64,000 nucleotides of DNA from Pohlia nutans. Its lineage: Eukaryota; Streptophyta; Bryopsida; Bryales; Mniaceae. The notes under the pieces are model-generated. The model saw only the letters and a program-made list of their open reading frames with translations, ran no database searches and was not told the origin of the DNA. Position 1 is the stretch's first letter; the number at the start of each line of letters is the position of its first letter. The stretch is taken from contig CM040101.1 in assembly GCA_022496805.1 (NCBI GenBank), positions 2,110,501 to 2,174,500 of the forward strand, given 5' to 3'. Below are positions 1 to 11,033 of this stretch, piece after piece. Made by a program: the position numbers and the translations under genes.

Positions 1-1648
1 ATCCGCTTGTGCGCTGCTATAGCTTACTGTGACGATGTTCTTCACGCCGAGTAGTTTGTGCAGTGCTGAGGTAACTAGGGTTTTTGAGGCGCGGCGGGGT
101 AGGTTTCGAGCAATGATCGTGGTTGAGGTCGGGGCGTTCGGGTCAACAATGGCGCCTGTTGCTGCTGCGACATTGGTGACTGTCGTGGGTTCCCCGTCGA
201 CGAGTGGTGGGTGCGCCATGAGGAAATTCTTGGAGTTGTCGGAGGTGACTGTCACGGTGGCCGAGTTGCTGAATTGTTGGGGTTTGGACACACCCACGAT
301 TTCCGGGTCCATTCTACTATAGTAACCTGCATCAATCAGATCTGCGAGAATTTGTCTTGTATTGCGGTGGGAGATGCTGGGGCCTAGGATTTGGACTCTG
401 CGGTTGATTGAAGTGGTAGAGCATTCGTAACCCTTTTCTACTTTACCAATTGTGAGTTCGTCATCCTGTAGAGTAAGAGCAAAAATACGGTTGCCTCAGA
501 GGAGTTGTAATCCATCAGTTTCAGGGTGGAGTAGGTCTACCTTTAGAAAACCAAACCAGCGCTTGAGTTTACCACCTGACATAGCAATAATAGGTTCTCT
601 ATATCTAGTGGCAAGGGGGATTCCCATGTTTTGAAATCTAAGTAAGGCTTGTCTCTGTACCTCGTCTTTTGTCATTTGATGGTATTGAGAATCGAACCTG
701 ATCAGAATTTGGTATGAAGTGGACAGGTGCGTTTCCGGGTCAATCTTGGCATGTTTGGGGAGTTGCGTGAAGTGAAGGTAGTCACCTGCGGCCGTGTCCG
801 GTCGTTGAGATGGGTAGAGCTTCTGCGGAACTCTTGGGAATGCCATTCGACAGTGACGGAGTTCTTCTATTTCAGCCTCGGGCATTCCGGCTTTTTGGAG
901 CTCAGCATCAGAGCGGGGGTCGAATTGTGAAGGTGTATCTTGTTCTTCTGCTAACATTTCGTGGACAGCAAATGTTAGCCACAGGTGTGATTTCATGCTA
1001 ATAGGGAGGAAAGGGGACCTGGATTGTGTACTGGTCGTTGGTGGTGCGTGTTGCGTTTGGGGGGGCGAGGGTTGCTGTGGTGGTGGCGTGGGTAGAATTG
1101 CCGGGGGGGGGGGGGGGGGGGGCCTCCGTTGTAGCCGTGGTCAGCAGCATGTTGATGGTGCCGGTGTCATTGTTGTGGGCTGGCGGTGTGGGAGTTGTGA
1201 GCGGGGTTGTTGTGGGGGCAGTCGTTGGTGGCAGCGGCGAACCGAGCGTGATGTCGTGGACGCCTTGCTGAATCTGCATTGGAGACTGGGATGGAAGTGC
1301 GCCAGTGGTGTTCAACGAGGGGGTGTCTTCGTCATCATACACGAGGTGGAGCTTCCTTTTGCGAGCTTTCACTGCCAGTGGGATGTCATCGTCCTCGTCC
1401 GAGTTGAGCTTGCGTCGGGCTGAGCTGTTAGGACGCTGCGATGAGGTTGCGTCTGAGGCGATGGAGCGGTCGTGTGCATGGTCCCTGATCTGGTTGCGAA
1501 GTCGTGATGACTGGCGCGCACCGGACTTGGAAGTGGTGTTGGATGGTGTTGACTTGAACTGTGGTGTAGAGTCTTGGCGTATGCCTGTGAGGGAAGCTGT
1601 GACATTTGCAGTCGGGGTACTGGCGGTGCTGGGAGTTATGGGCGCCAT
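1..1648 (-). pseudogene. Retroelement ORF1/gag-like protein, frameshifted and with an in-frame stop
   Basis: The likely start is the ATG at 1648 (protein begins MAPITPSTAS). A Thr/Ser/Pro-rich disordered region comes first, with a basic stretch (RQSSRLRNQIRDHAHD), an acidic patch (NSDEDDD) and a Lys/Arg cluster. The frame stops at 998-1000 but continues one base over as SMKSHLWLTFAVHEMLAEEQ and onward, so a frameshift lies in the pyrimidine run near 1005-1015. A TGA at about 494-496 interrupts the segment WFGFLKVDLLHPE...LQLL-stop-GNRIFALTLQDDE. The open frame then continues to the window edge through TIIARNLPRRASKTLVTSAL, which looks like an RRM-type strand-helix module as found in gag-like/ORF1 proteins. 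The family assignment is inference. The breaks are directly visible. Confidence 0.5.
1103..1122. repeat. 20-bp poly-G tract
   Basis: An uninterrupted run of 20 G on the plus strand encodes a short proline run in the minus-strand ORF. Runs like this are prone to slippage and sequencing error, so the frame across it is not fully reliable. Confidence 0.9.
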
Positions 1649-2713
1649 GTTGAGTTGTGGAGCTCTGCACTGCGATACTGTTAAGACAATTGATGTTGGA
1701 ATTGTGTCAGTGAGAATGTAGGGTATAAAAGAGTACTGATGGCGGGGAGGGGAGAGATTGGAGTAACTTGTGTGATAAGGAGTGAGGGAGGAGGAACCGT
1801 ACCTTGCAATGTTGTGTATGCAAGGTGCGGGTGTTGATTTATGGAGGGGCAGTGTTTGTGGCGTGAAGGCCTTTAGGCGAATATTATGGCGGCACTGGGA
1901 GATGGCTAGTGGAGTTGAGGTGCTGTGATTGGCGTAAGGTGTGAGAGCGGTGCGAGCTGGATGGGGCGCTGGCTGAGGTTTTGGAGCGGTGACGGTGCGG
2001 AAGCGGGAATTTCTGGATGAGGTGGTATGTTCGAAGTAGGCAGGGTGAGTTGACCTGGATGTGTGCAGGAATTTGGGCAAAAGGGCGGAGTTGTTGTGTA
2101 GGTGGCCGTGAAATGTGCTGGCGTGATAGTGCCGGTGCTTCTGGATGGTGTATGCTTCGTGTGTGGTTGAAGGAAAGGCAGTGCGCCATATATTTTCTAT
2201 GGGAAGTGCGGGGGTTGAAATGCTGGGTCTCTGTGTCGTGCGGGTCTTGGAAATGCGGTTGTGTGTTGAAAATTCGTATGTTGTGTCGTTGGTGTATGAA
2301 GGTGTGTAATTTGTTGTGGTTGGAGTATGCGGAGCACAGTTGTGGTGAGTAGAAGTGGAATTGGTGTGGAGGGGGAAGTGTGTGATGAACTGGACTGTCA
2401 AAGCAGAACGAACGGGAGCAGGGAGGGTGCCATAGTTACTAAAAGATACAACCGGGGTGTCGGGTTTTTGAGAGCTCGCATTTGCGTTGTGGCATTGTGG
2501 GTGATAAGGAGACTGCCTGCGTGGGTGTCTAAAGACACCGGTGTAATAATTTTGGGTGGCTGAAAATTCGACAAACTTAGGTGCTATACAGGCATCTGGG
2601 ATGTCTCTACGAGGTCCTAATTGCAGAACAGACAGCAGTGTACTGCTGAATTGCTGTGCGGCACAAAAAATTTCACGGCCAGGCAGCACGAGGCTGCCGA
2701 GCGGCGACCGCAT

Positions 2714-5202
2714 CTAACCTGGAATTGCGGAGCTCATCCACGGTTGACTACTAGCAGTGTCAACATTGCTTCCTTCGTCCAACTCCACCAACACCTTCTT
2801 AAAAAACAGATCAGATAATATTTTCTTCACGCCTGCCACCAGCACATGTACAATTGTTCCATAATTTATCCATAATTTAATTCAATTAATTTTTAAAATT
2901 TGATTAGAAATCCATAACTTTCACACTGGAGGTCCAAAAAGCAACAACTACTTTGGTGCACCCTTCTTGTCGAGTGCTTTCATATGATATCAAGAACGTG
3001 ACCGGCGGGCGCACGATTCCGGAGATCTCAATGTAACATACAAACAAAACAAACAAACAACCTAATCTAATGTATAAATATGTACCATCTAGTAAGTTTG
3101 GAAAACTTCAGAGACTATATGAAAATTGAAAATCTATGAAAGTTTTGTACGTGAATTTTTTTTTGTATCATAGCATTCTATAGGAGCCTTCTACATTATA
3201 GCTGTGACAAGAGCCCATTCATTCCTACTAGAGTCATAATTTTGTTTCTTCTTTTGTCCATGTAAGAACAATGGAATGCAAGGGTTGATAGGCAATCCTG
3301 AGTTGGCGATTTCTTACATGGTGTGATTAGTGATAGGAAATTAATTTCCAACTCTAATTTTGCATGAATAAGTGAAAAGAGGTTTTCTCATTACTAAAAC
3401 AAAGAGTGAAGTTCAATTAATGTTTAAACAAAGAGAACGGTTAGAAAATTAATGTTTGGGCATACCTGGAAGACGCATCAATATTTTCTCCATGTCTCTT
3501 GCTTGTTTCTCACTGTCGAGTGGCACCCACAGTTCTGTTTGCCACTACATGAATAGTAATAATAATAAAAAACTTGGATTAGTTCAAGGTTATATGGATT
3601 TGGATCACCAGACGTGCCCTTTGGGCGTGGAAAGGTCTACATGACATTCTTTTTGCTCTATCAAGGTTGGACAAATTAGGGTTTTAATAGAAATATTTTC
3701 ATAAATATGCTCAAACCTTCTAAGGATATGCTAAAAATTTCTGACATCGCGTAGACAAAAGGCTAATCGGACAGACGAGGATGGATGAGTAGGGTACAAG
3801 CCTGATATGAGTACTCCTTCCCAGTCTCTCCGGATTTTCTTGCTCAATAATATTTTGGATAGTATATTACAACTTTCTCATGAATTTATCATCAAATTCA
3901 TCTAAATTGAAGATGTCTAATTTCTAGCACACATTAAATGAGTTAAAAAATGACAGTCTTTTAGTGAGACATTCCTTTTTGATACTCTTAGCGGGCTGGT
4001 CTATCGAGCACCTTGACAACCATGGATTAGTTCCTACAACCCAAAGAAATTATATGAAATCTTGCATTGAGAAAAATGAAGTTACAGGTATGAAATTAAT
4101 GAACCTTTTCACTCGAATGATGTCCGTCCCTCTGAACGCTTTTGGACCTTGACCTGCTGAAGGTACGTGGATTGCTGGGAATTGTACTGGCCCGGCCAGT
4201 ACTATCGGACCTCACAAGATGAGTTGGAACTTTATCCGTGGTCGTTGTTATGGTTCTCACTTGGGAACTAATTAGAGCATCGACTCTTGTGGTACTAGTA
4301 TTGTGATCATGAGGATCATCAATTGCCGTGAATGTGTCAATCTTCACTCAACAAGAAGCAAGCATTAAATCAACAATTTAACAACATTTAGTAAAGGAAG
4401 GTTAGCATGAGCCACAGGGAGAGATAAAGACATTCCCACATGGGATTTCATATGGGAAGTGGGACAAAATTCCCACAATTGTAACTTTCTTGGGATGATT
4501 GTAGTGTATTTTCGATCTGGGAAAGTTACAATTGTGGGAAATTTGTCAGCATTTCCCATATGGGAATCTTGTATTTTTCTCCCTGTGTGAGGGGCATGCT
4601 GTCATGTTCCCAAGAGTTAAATGAACAAAAAAATCTTCAAGTAAAAGTAAATGTATGATCCTTTGTGGCGAAGAATGATGCATAACCCAAAATCCTATGC
4701 AGCCTAAAACATTTGCATAGAATTCTCCAGACATCGATCAAAGTGAAGATAGTACCGTAAGAGATTGCCTGATCTGAGCCTGTCCATCGTTGTTTCTCTC
4801 ACGCAGCTTGTACATGGAGAACGTCATTCTCATATTCTCCAATAGGATAGCGCTGTCCACCTTCCGACGTAGAGATTGTAACTCTTGAACTCTATCAGCT
4901 GAGCTTCGTGATAAGAACCCGGAGTTTTGGCTGGACCACTTCTCCAGAGTTTTCCGGACATCCTCCAATGCTTTGGCAAAAGGACTCGGTGTGGTTGCTG
5001 TTGTTGTTGTTATTGTTGTCACTGTACCACCAGTATGATACTTGGTAGAGTAGGCCTTTACAGAACGGAGAAAGTCTTCAAGCTCCCGGAATTCTCCCTC
5101 GGTCGCTTTGGCGTGTTGGAACCTGGTCTTGAGTTTGCTGATTGCCGCCGGGATTGCTTGTTGAAGCAGGCTCACCACTATACCAAGCGCCATCTCGGCC
5201 AT
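2714..5202 (-). CDS. Gene A: helical-bundle (RPW8/HeLo-like) + HMA-like protein, 293 aa, 3' end altered by a transposon
   Basis: Four exons read on the minus strand: 5202-4756, 4341-4105, 3544-3466, 2832-2714. Phases 0, 0 and 1 join to 882 nt with no stop. Start is the ATG of MAEMALGIVVSLLQQ; an in-frame ATG 15 nt upstream is possible. Residues 1-149 are predicted helical, with amphipathic segments around LALGIV/LLQQAIP and FAKALEDVRKTLEKW, resembling the N-terminal bundles of RPW8, CC or HeLo proteins (inference). Residues 150-228 are a Ser/Thr/Arg-rich linker ending SRSRSKSVQRD. The C-terminus (ELWVPLDSEKQARDMEK, then GVKKILSDLFFKKVLVELDE) has the beta-alpha-beta-beta pattern of an HMA domain without CxxC. 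Paralogue B has the same exon structure. After NVDTA the match to B ends and 11 residues of transposon origin (SSQPWMSSAIPG) precede the stop, so helix 2 of the HMA fold is missing. The helical part could also be an unrelated bundle. Confidence 0.7.
2855..3065 (+). mobile_element. Fragment of dispersed element X (right end) in intron 3 of gene A
   Basis: The fragment contains the unit ATAATTTAATTCAATTAA... followed by a 'TCCATAACTTTCACA' block and ends with GAGATCTCAATGTAACAT and an A/C-rich tail. The same modules occur at 20160-22070, 35870-35927, in reverse orientation at 61580-61940, and at the right window edge. It lies wholly inside intron 3 (2833-3465) of gene A. Confidence 0.55.
4413..4587. 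mobile_element. Palindromic MITE (TIR CACAGGGAGA), copy 1, in intron 1 of gene A
   Basis: 175 bp with ends CACAGGGAGA / TCTCCCTGTG and long internal inverted repeats (CCCATATGGGAA, CCCACAATTGTAACTTTC). A second copy lies at 13590-13782, just upstream of the start of gene B. It has no coding capacity. The superfamily is not resolved because the target duplications are ambiguous. Confidence 0.75.
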
Positions 5203-6041
5203 CCTACACGTCCCCAAAATCCCATCTCAATTCCTATTTTGAAAGAGTATAAATCCCATATCTACATCATTCTGTATAACCCTTACCTCCTTCTGTGTAA
5301 CTACGAAAATTTATAAATCACACTGAAAACATTCTTACCGACACTCGACTCCCTTCTTCCTTTAAGGACCGTTCAAAGCTTGTACAACTAACATTCATCA
5401 CTTCTGAACACAATTCATGATCCTACGTCAATTAGATTGACGCAATTCAAATTTGTGACATGATTCAAAGCTCAAAAGACTAGGACTGGTAGAGACCTGA
5501 TTTTCCAGATGACCATCTGAAAAAGTGCCCATAGAACGAATTTATGAAAGGGTTTGTGCGTTAACAGTTTTAGAAGTGGCAGTTACTTTAAATCTACCAA
5601 TCGGAGAGAGCATTAATTTCACCTGAAGGCAGATAAACCAGGGCTGCCGAGCAACTCGATCTTAGCAACTCACTGATCGACTCACAGGCTGAGAAAAGAA
5701 AAACGGTTTCCAGAACTGGATCGATCTCAGCGGTCATCCCTCAGCAATCTTCGCATCTGAATCAGACACTGGAAAGCTAGTAGAAAATCATGGCCATGGC
5801 CAGCTAGCGCCGTAGAAGAATCTGGCTCCTCGATCGGTCGATCAATAATGGCAAGGAATTGGTACCGAACCAAGCTCCATGCTGAGTCATGGCCGAGTGA
5901 ACAGCCGCAGCACAACGATCGAAGGTTGTCTGTAAACTTACGAGTGAGACTGACTGTCTGTGTGGAAGTGTGGACCAGATTCTTGTACTGTACAGTACAG
6001 GAGCGCGTAGTGGCCGGGAGGACCTACTGTAGAGCATCTTA
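5203..6041 (-). promoter_or_regulatory. Upstream region of gene A, duplicated upstream of gene B
   Basis: This stretch aligns in blocks with 13783-14530 upstream of gene B. Shared blocks include TTTGAAAGAGTATAAATCC, CTTTAAGGACCGTTCAAAGC and GATTGACGCAATTCAAA. The TATAAAT at about 5250 is near enough to the coding start to be a TATA box. Conservation over ~800 bp shows that the segmental duplication included the promoter. No ORF here is supported. Confidence 0.5.
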
Positions 6042-6651
6042 GAACATGGCCACCCATGCTTTCCCAGAGTCTCTCACACTCAAGAACTAAATGAAAAGTG
6101 CCAAGAGTCCTTCAGAAATGCTTCTTGACTCTCAATCCTAGCGTGTTGAGAGCATTCCCACCCATGCACGATAGGACTAACTCGCTGAAATTATTCATTT
6201 ACATTTGAAGAGCCCTTGCACTTACACTCCCCCCACCCTTACACCCCCCTCACATATCAAAAGTACACATCAAATAGTCAATGGACCAATCACAAGTAGA
6301 ATGTGAGGATATAGTCAACTAAATAGTGATTTTTAGGGCCATTTCTTAACACGCTAGGATTGAGAGTCAAGAGGTATTTTTGAAGGGCCTTTGGCACTTT
6401 TCATCTACTTCTTGGGTGTGAGAGACTCTGGGAGGGCATGGGTGGCCATGCTCTTAAGAAATGACCCTTCAAATCACTGTTTAGTTGACTATATCCCCAC
6501 ATTTTATTTGTGATTGGTCCATTGACTATTTGATGTGCATTTTTGATGTGTGAGGGGCGTGCAAGGGTGGGGGAGTGAATTGTAAGGGCTCTTCAAATGT
6601 AGATGAATAATTTCAGCGAGTCGGCTCTAGCGTGCATGGGTGTGAATGCTC
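6042..6651. mobile_element. Outer MITE with TTA target duplication, interrupted by a copy of itself
   Basis: The ends are inverted: GAACATGGCCACCCATGC on the left and GCATGGGTGTGAATGCTC on the right. Flanking TTA occurs at 6039-6041 and 6652-6654. The paralogous locus upstream of gene B (GAGCATCTTGAAAAAGTGGG, near 14540) has no insert and gives the empty site. TTA duplication and short inverted ends fit PIF/Harbinger-type MITEs. Segments 6042-6149 and 6454-6651 belong to the outer copy. Confidence 0.7.
6150..6453. mobile_element. Inner copy of the same MITE, inverted, inserted in the outer copy
   Basis: 304 bp, GAGCATTCCCACCCATGC ... GCATGGGTGGCCATGCTC. Its sequence is the reverse complement of the two outer halves joined together (6042-6149 plus 6454-6651), so one element jumped into a relative in opposite orientation. 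The right flank is TTA and the left flank is a mutated version. Confidence 0.7.
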
Positions 6652-6654
6652 TTA

Positions 6655-7376
6655 GAAATGTGGCAGAGTACGTCAGTACGTGTCTGGGAATTCTCTAGGA
6701 AATTTATTGTAGACACACTAATTGCAGTCAGTCGGGCCGTCAATGCCCCTTTTGAGCCTTTGGCACAGTACTATCACTACTACTGTGTACCTTGTTGATC
6801 GTTTTATTGTCCCTGTCCACCAGGGAAGAGACTACAAAAACGCTTCGTTTTCTACATAACATTTAGTACCCTTCATGTCCACCTGTCCACTTAGCTACTG
6901 ATGAAGTACTATTGGGTGTGGAATATTCTACACCATCTATTGTAGAGCTAAGGTAGAGACAATGCATGCTACTGAATGTTATATAGGAGTTATATGGCTG
7001 AGCAATATAAATCAACCGTTAAAGTAAATCTAGGATAAATACTAAGGCAGAGACTATGCAAAGTCTAGCCGCTTGATTGCATTAAAGCGGGCATTTGAAG
7101 TGCACAGTGTTTGGTAGTGTACTGTTAATAGCATGTCTACGATAGTGAGTTGTATGGATCATTCTTGATTGCTTGCTGATGAGACCATCTTGAAGTGATG
7201 GAAAAACAACTAGGTGTGTTGTGAGAGGCTTTGTCCTTGTGGCACCTTTAGGGCCCAGTCGTAAGAACTCTAGTCCTCTTTTGAGGCCGGCATGAATAAA
7301 GTGTCTGTTCCAGAAAACGGTACCAGACAAAGGACAATTGGTGCAGGATTACTTTCTCCTTTCGAGGGTAGACGCT
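6655..7376. other. Intergenic, no gene seen
   Basis: The first ~60 bases (GTCTGGGAATTCTCTAGGAAATTT) still match the region upstream of gene B near 14580. Beyond that nothing codes convincingly, and the short ORFs near 7080-7490 show no recognisable domain. Confidence 0.5.
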
Positions 7377-8663
7377 CACTACAAGAAGAATCGCGTCCAG
7401 AATGACAGTTTTTAGACAGTCTTCTGTCAATCTTTCTGTCATTTCGGATCACTTGATTCGGACACCGTTTTGACAGAGTTTTGTACAAATTCTGTCAATT
7501 TCAGTGGCTCATGAGGGAAGCTATGGTTGTGACACTTGGCCTCCACGTGGCTTCTACGTGAATGACACGCTGGAATTACAAGCGGGTCCCGGTAATTTAC
7601 ACAATACCTATTTCTTTTAATTACACTAAAGTAAATTATTTTTTTTAGAAAATATTTCCACTGTAGTCAATTAATTACCGTCGGCATTAAAATTTACAAT
7701 TAATAAAATATTCGACTATTTTATTAATATTCAGAGTGAAATTTACACATTTCCAAATGGTATGTCAAGGATGGATGAATGTGAATTTCACTTCCTAATT
7801 GTGAGTGGAGGAGGATGTGAAGTCTTGTACTTTATACAAAATTCAGTGCACTAGCGTTGACAATGAGTATGGGATATGTATTACTCCTCCCATTGTTCTC
7901 TCTTATTCACCGGTTAAACTATTCTACAAAAATGCGTATAACTTAAGCATAAATACTTCAAATCACAAAATTCTTGTTGGAGGTGGAAGATGATTTGATT
8001 GTGCAAATATTCTTAGTTGAACATTGCTCAAAATAAGCTAGTATACTATGCACAATTGAGCCTCGAAAGTCTGATCATAACACATTTTCTTCTCAAACAA
8101 CTCATGCACATTCTTCAATACCCTACTGAATTTTGTCCATATCTCATGCATAGAAACTTCAAATCACAAAATTCTTGTTGGAGGTGGAAGATGACTTGAT
8201 TGTGCAAGCATTTTTAGTTGAACATTGCTCAAAATAAGCTAGTTTACTATGCACAATTGAGCCTCGAAAGTCGATCACAACAAATTTTCTTCTCAAACAA
8301 CTCATGCACATTCTTCACAACCCTACTGAATTTTGTCCACATCTCATGCATAAAAACTTGAAATCACAAATTTCTTTTGGGAGGTGAAAGATGACTTGGT
8401 GTTCTAACTTTTCTTCGATGAAAACATTTCAAAATAAGATCATTTGCTATGCGCAATTGTGCACCAAAATATACTGAAAATATGGTGTAGTGAGAATTCA
8501 CATGAGTTGTCACAAAAAAAAAAAAAACACCAACAAAAGTCTCTGAACTCAGACAATAAAATGCTTTGAGTACCTCAAAGCATGCTTCAAAAAGGCCTCT
8601 GTTGTCATAATTGACAAAAAACTGTCAAATTTCAGTCATTTCGGGCCTGGTATTCTTGTAGTG
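7377..8663. mobile_element. Non-autonomous CACTA (EnSpm) transposon, 1.29 kb
   Basis: The left end CACTACAAGAAGAAT and the right end ATTCTTGTAGTG are the canonical plant CACTA terminal repeats. A perfect 3-bp target duplication GCT flanks it (7374-7376 and 8664-8666). The subterminal regions carry repeated TGACAGTTTT/ACTGTCA motifs, typical of transposase-binding arrays. The interior holds a ~200-bp tandem repeat and no transposase. Confidence 0.93.
7945..8555 (+). repeat. Three tandem copies of a ~200-bp unit inside the CACTA element
   Basis: Units begin ACTTCAAATCACAAAATTCT at about 7948 and 8154, and a diverged third unit starts at about 8355. Copies 1 and 2 are nearly identical; copy 3 is diverged and decays toward 8550. 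Confidence 0.85.
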
Positions 8664-9974
8664 GCTGTACTAAAAAGTAACTAGATGACCAAGTAGCTAA
8701 ATGATTGCGTAATGTTGGGCTCGAGTTTTCATATGTAGGTGATTCTGTGTAGAGAATTTTATCCTTTTGGTGGACTTCAAGTCATGATCTCAATGGTTGG
8801 TTGTAATTGAGTGTTTATTTAAAGTTAGGTGGACCAAATTCGATTCCCGTTGAATTCGTTTGAACATATGTAAGATATGCATGACTCTGCTACTAAGTGA
8901 GTGATCGCTGGCAAGAAAGTTGTAACAACCAACTGGCACCGTTTCCAATTTGTGACAATGAAGAGCTTTATGTGCTAACCAAAAATAAATAGTGGTCATA
9001 ACTACTACCAAGACATTTGTTTTAATTTTCAAGGTGGATTTAGATTATTGCTAAGGACAGATTATTTTCTATTTTTCATTTGTGAAGGTCTGGAGGATAG
9101 ACATAGCATGATGTATGGCTATGGTGTTAGTTTCTTTGAAATAGTGTAATGGATGCTTCAAATATTAGGAATTTTTCTTCGATACCTTCTATTGAGGAAA
9201 TATGAGTGGCCGCTTTAGCGCTTGTAGTAATAACAATGAGTCTCCATTTACCATCCTCTATTGGTGATGCTATTGATTAGTGATTGGTAGTTTTGGAATT
9301 TAGAATTTATTGTTTCAAAAAAAAAAATCTATCATTACAATTGTATGTGAATTTGATAAATTGTATGGTAAAGTAGATGTTGAGATTTAATGGTGGTGTG
9401 CTTTGGAATGGAAGCCCTTCAGTGACTCAAGTAGAAGCAAGGTAGGATGGACAAAACTGGGCGACTTATAGATACTATTTAGTATAGATAATTATTTCCA
9501 ATCGATATTGAATCTTGAGAATGATATTGTTCAATTCTTAAAGATTAGATGAGTGTTGCTTCTCTTTTTAACTTTTACTTAAAAAATATATATAATTATT
9601 ATTTTTGATTTTTTTTTGTAATTATATTTGATTTTTTGGCTTTCATTTCATCTATTATGATCTTCTCAACGGACAAAACTAACTTTTGAGAATGCCAGTT
9701 GTTAATTAATAGTGGGATCCCTTCCTACAATCTCTCGCACACCCATTCTAGATAATGCAAACATTGAATTATAATTATAGTGGTAGTGAGGCTCCTTGCC
9801 ATTAAAAGAAGGAACAATGTCATATCCCCCGAATGGTAAAATAAATTGAGTTCTTCGACGTTGAAACAAGTGTACTTCTCTCAAAAAGTGAGTGCATAAA
9901 TGAATAGAAAGGAAAAATATCAAGGTTATATCATGTTCTACAGAGTCTAAGGTAACTGCACCTAAATGCAAACT
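8664..9974. other. AT-rich intergenic DNA, no gene seen
   Basis: No ORF with recognisable content. There are homopolymer and low-complexity A/T tracts around 9560-9650. Confidence 0.5.
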
Positions 9975-10551
9975 TTAACCCCTAAATGCCTAGAGCCCTC
10001 TCCAAATTCAGCAGTTTTGCAAAGATGCATTATAAAATGCAACTAAGAGGGATATTTTGAACTTAATGTATGAATAAAAGTTGTACATTATGAGTTTTTG
10101 ATTCTATTCATACGGTTAGATCTATAATTGCTATCACCAATATTTTTGTATAAAATTTGAAACTCAAAATTCAAAATTCTTTTGTAATTCGATTACGAAT
10201 AGGATATTGACAATTTATAGATGAAATTTGTTGTGATTGGTTGAAATGTAATACTCTAAGTGTAGTGATTTTTGGAGATTTTTTGGTGGCTTAATTTTAT
10301 GAGTTGACTTTTTTAAGAGCACTTTTACACTGAAATCTTTGAAATTTTGGGTGAATCACTACAACATGAAATGAGGCATAAAATTTTCACAAATCATCCC
10401 CTTTCTAATCGGATCACACATTCATGAAGCTAACTTCCCATAGAATCTAGAGTAAAAAATCCACACTGCAAAAATTACATGACGGATGAGAAAACATGGA
10501 TGAAATCTGTACATCGTCCAAAAAATGGACGCTCAGGCAGTTAGGGGTTAA
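9975..10551. mobile_element. TTAA-flanked (piggyBac-like) MITE, family 1
   Basis: TTAA at 9975-9978 and 10548-10551. Ends are CCCCTAAATGCC and GGCAGTTAGGGG. Near the right end is the palindrome GTCCAAAAAATGGAC. The interior is about 75-80% similar by eye to 20481-21059 and 35928-36502. No coding capacity. Confidence 0.85.
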
Positions 10552-11033
10552 GTTTTGTGTGTCTAAGGATTGTATCATTTCGTAGACTGAAATATGAAAA
10601 TCATGAGCAAATCAATCTCAACAATACTGGTATGCACAGTGAAATCATGTGAAAATTCTTCATAGTGAAGAAGTTATTCAAGGTCAAAGTCATTCAACTT
10701 AGACACCTTTTATTATTGCTTGTTACATTGAGGAAAAAAATATCCCATAAGATGGTGTGATAGTGCATCAAAAATAAGCACTACATTAAGGAGTAAATTC
10801 AAAAACAAACCTCTCACAACAGATTGCTATATAGCAAAATCTGTGAGGGCACATGAAATGACCATCTGTGAACCCAAATTGTAGTTACAAAAATAAGTTG
10901 ACATATTCTACATTCTATGTCTATGTCCAGTGTAATACTAGCTGTCAAAATTAGGTTGCTGTTTGCATTAGGTGCTTCTACCTTTCTCAATTCAAAGAGA
11001 ACTCAAGGCCTTGATTGAGAGAAGCTTAATTAA
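10552..11033. other. Intergenic, 3' of gene B; no gene seen
   Basis: AT-rich, with no supported ORF. It would hold the 3' UTR of gene B nearest to 11033. Confidence 0.4.

Larger units (their letters stand above)
1..2751 (-). mobile_element. Decayed retroelement, 5' part, running off the left edge
   Basis: This block has much higher GC than the DNA to its right, and its minus strand is C/A-rich and G-poor. It holds one long minus-strand reading frame with ORF1/gag-like character (separate entry). The right boundary is near 2751, where the alignment of the neighbouring gene A with its paralogue B stops abruptly inside the last coding exon. About 1.1 kb (1649-2751) upstream of the likely start codon stays open by composition rather than by coding. 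I read that part as the element's 5' leader. No LTR, primer-binding site or reverse transcriptase is visible because the element continues beyond position 1. Assignment to LINE or LTR class is open. Confidence 0.55.

Noticed and set aside
998..2713. 571-codon minus-strand ORF as a single host gene
   Set aside because: The first ~355 codons lie in C-rich, G-poor DNA where stops are rare. The sequence has no domain, and the coding-like part starts only at the ATG at 1648 and continues, frameshifted, into retroelement sequence.
7945..8555. CRISPR-like array
   Set aside because: The ~200-bp units are directly adjacent without spacers, inside a CACTA transposon of a eukaryotic genome.
9979..10547. 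Telomere-like CCCTAAA sequence at element ends
   Set aside because: The resemblance is limited to one heptamer inside inverted ends and is never in tandem, so it reflects the transposon terminus, not telomeric DNA.
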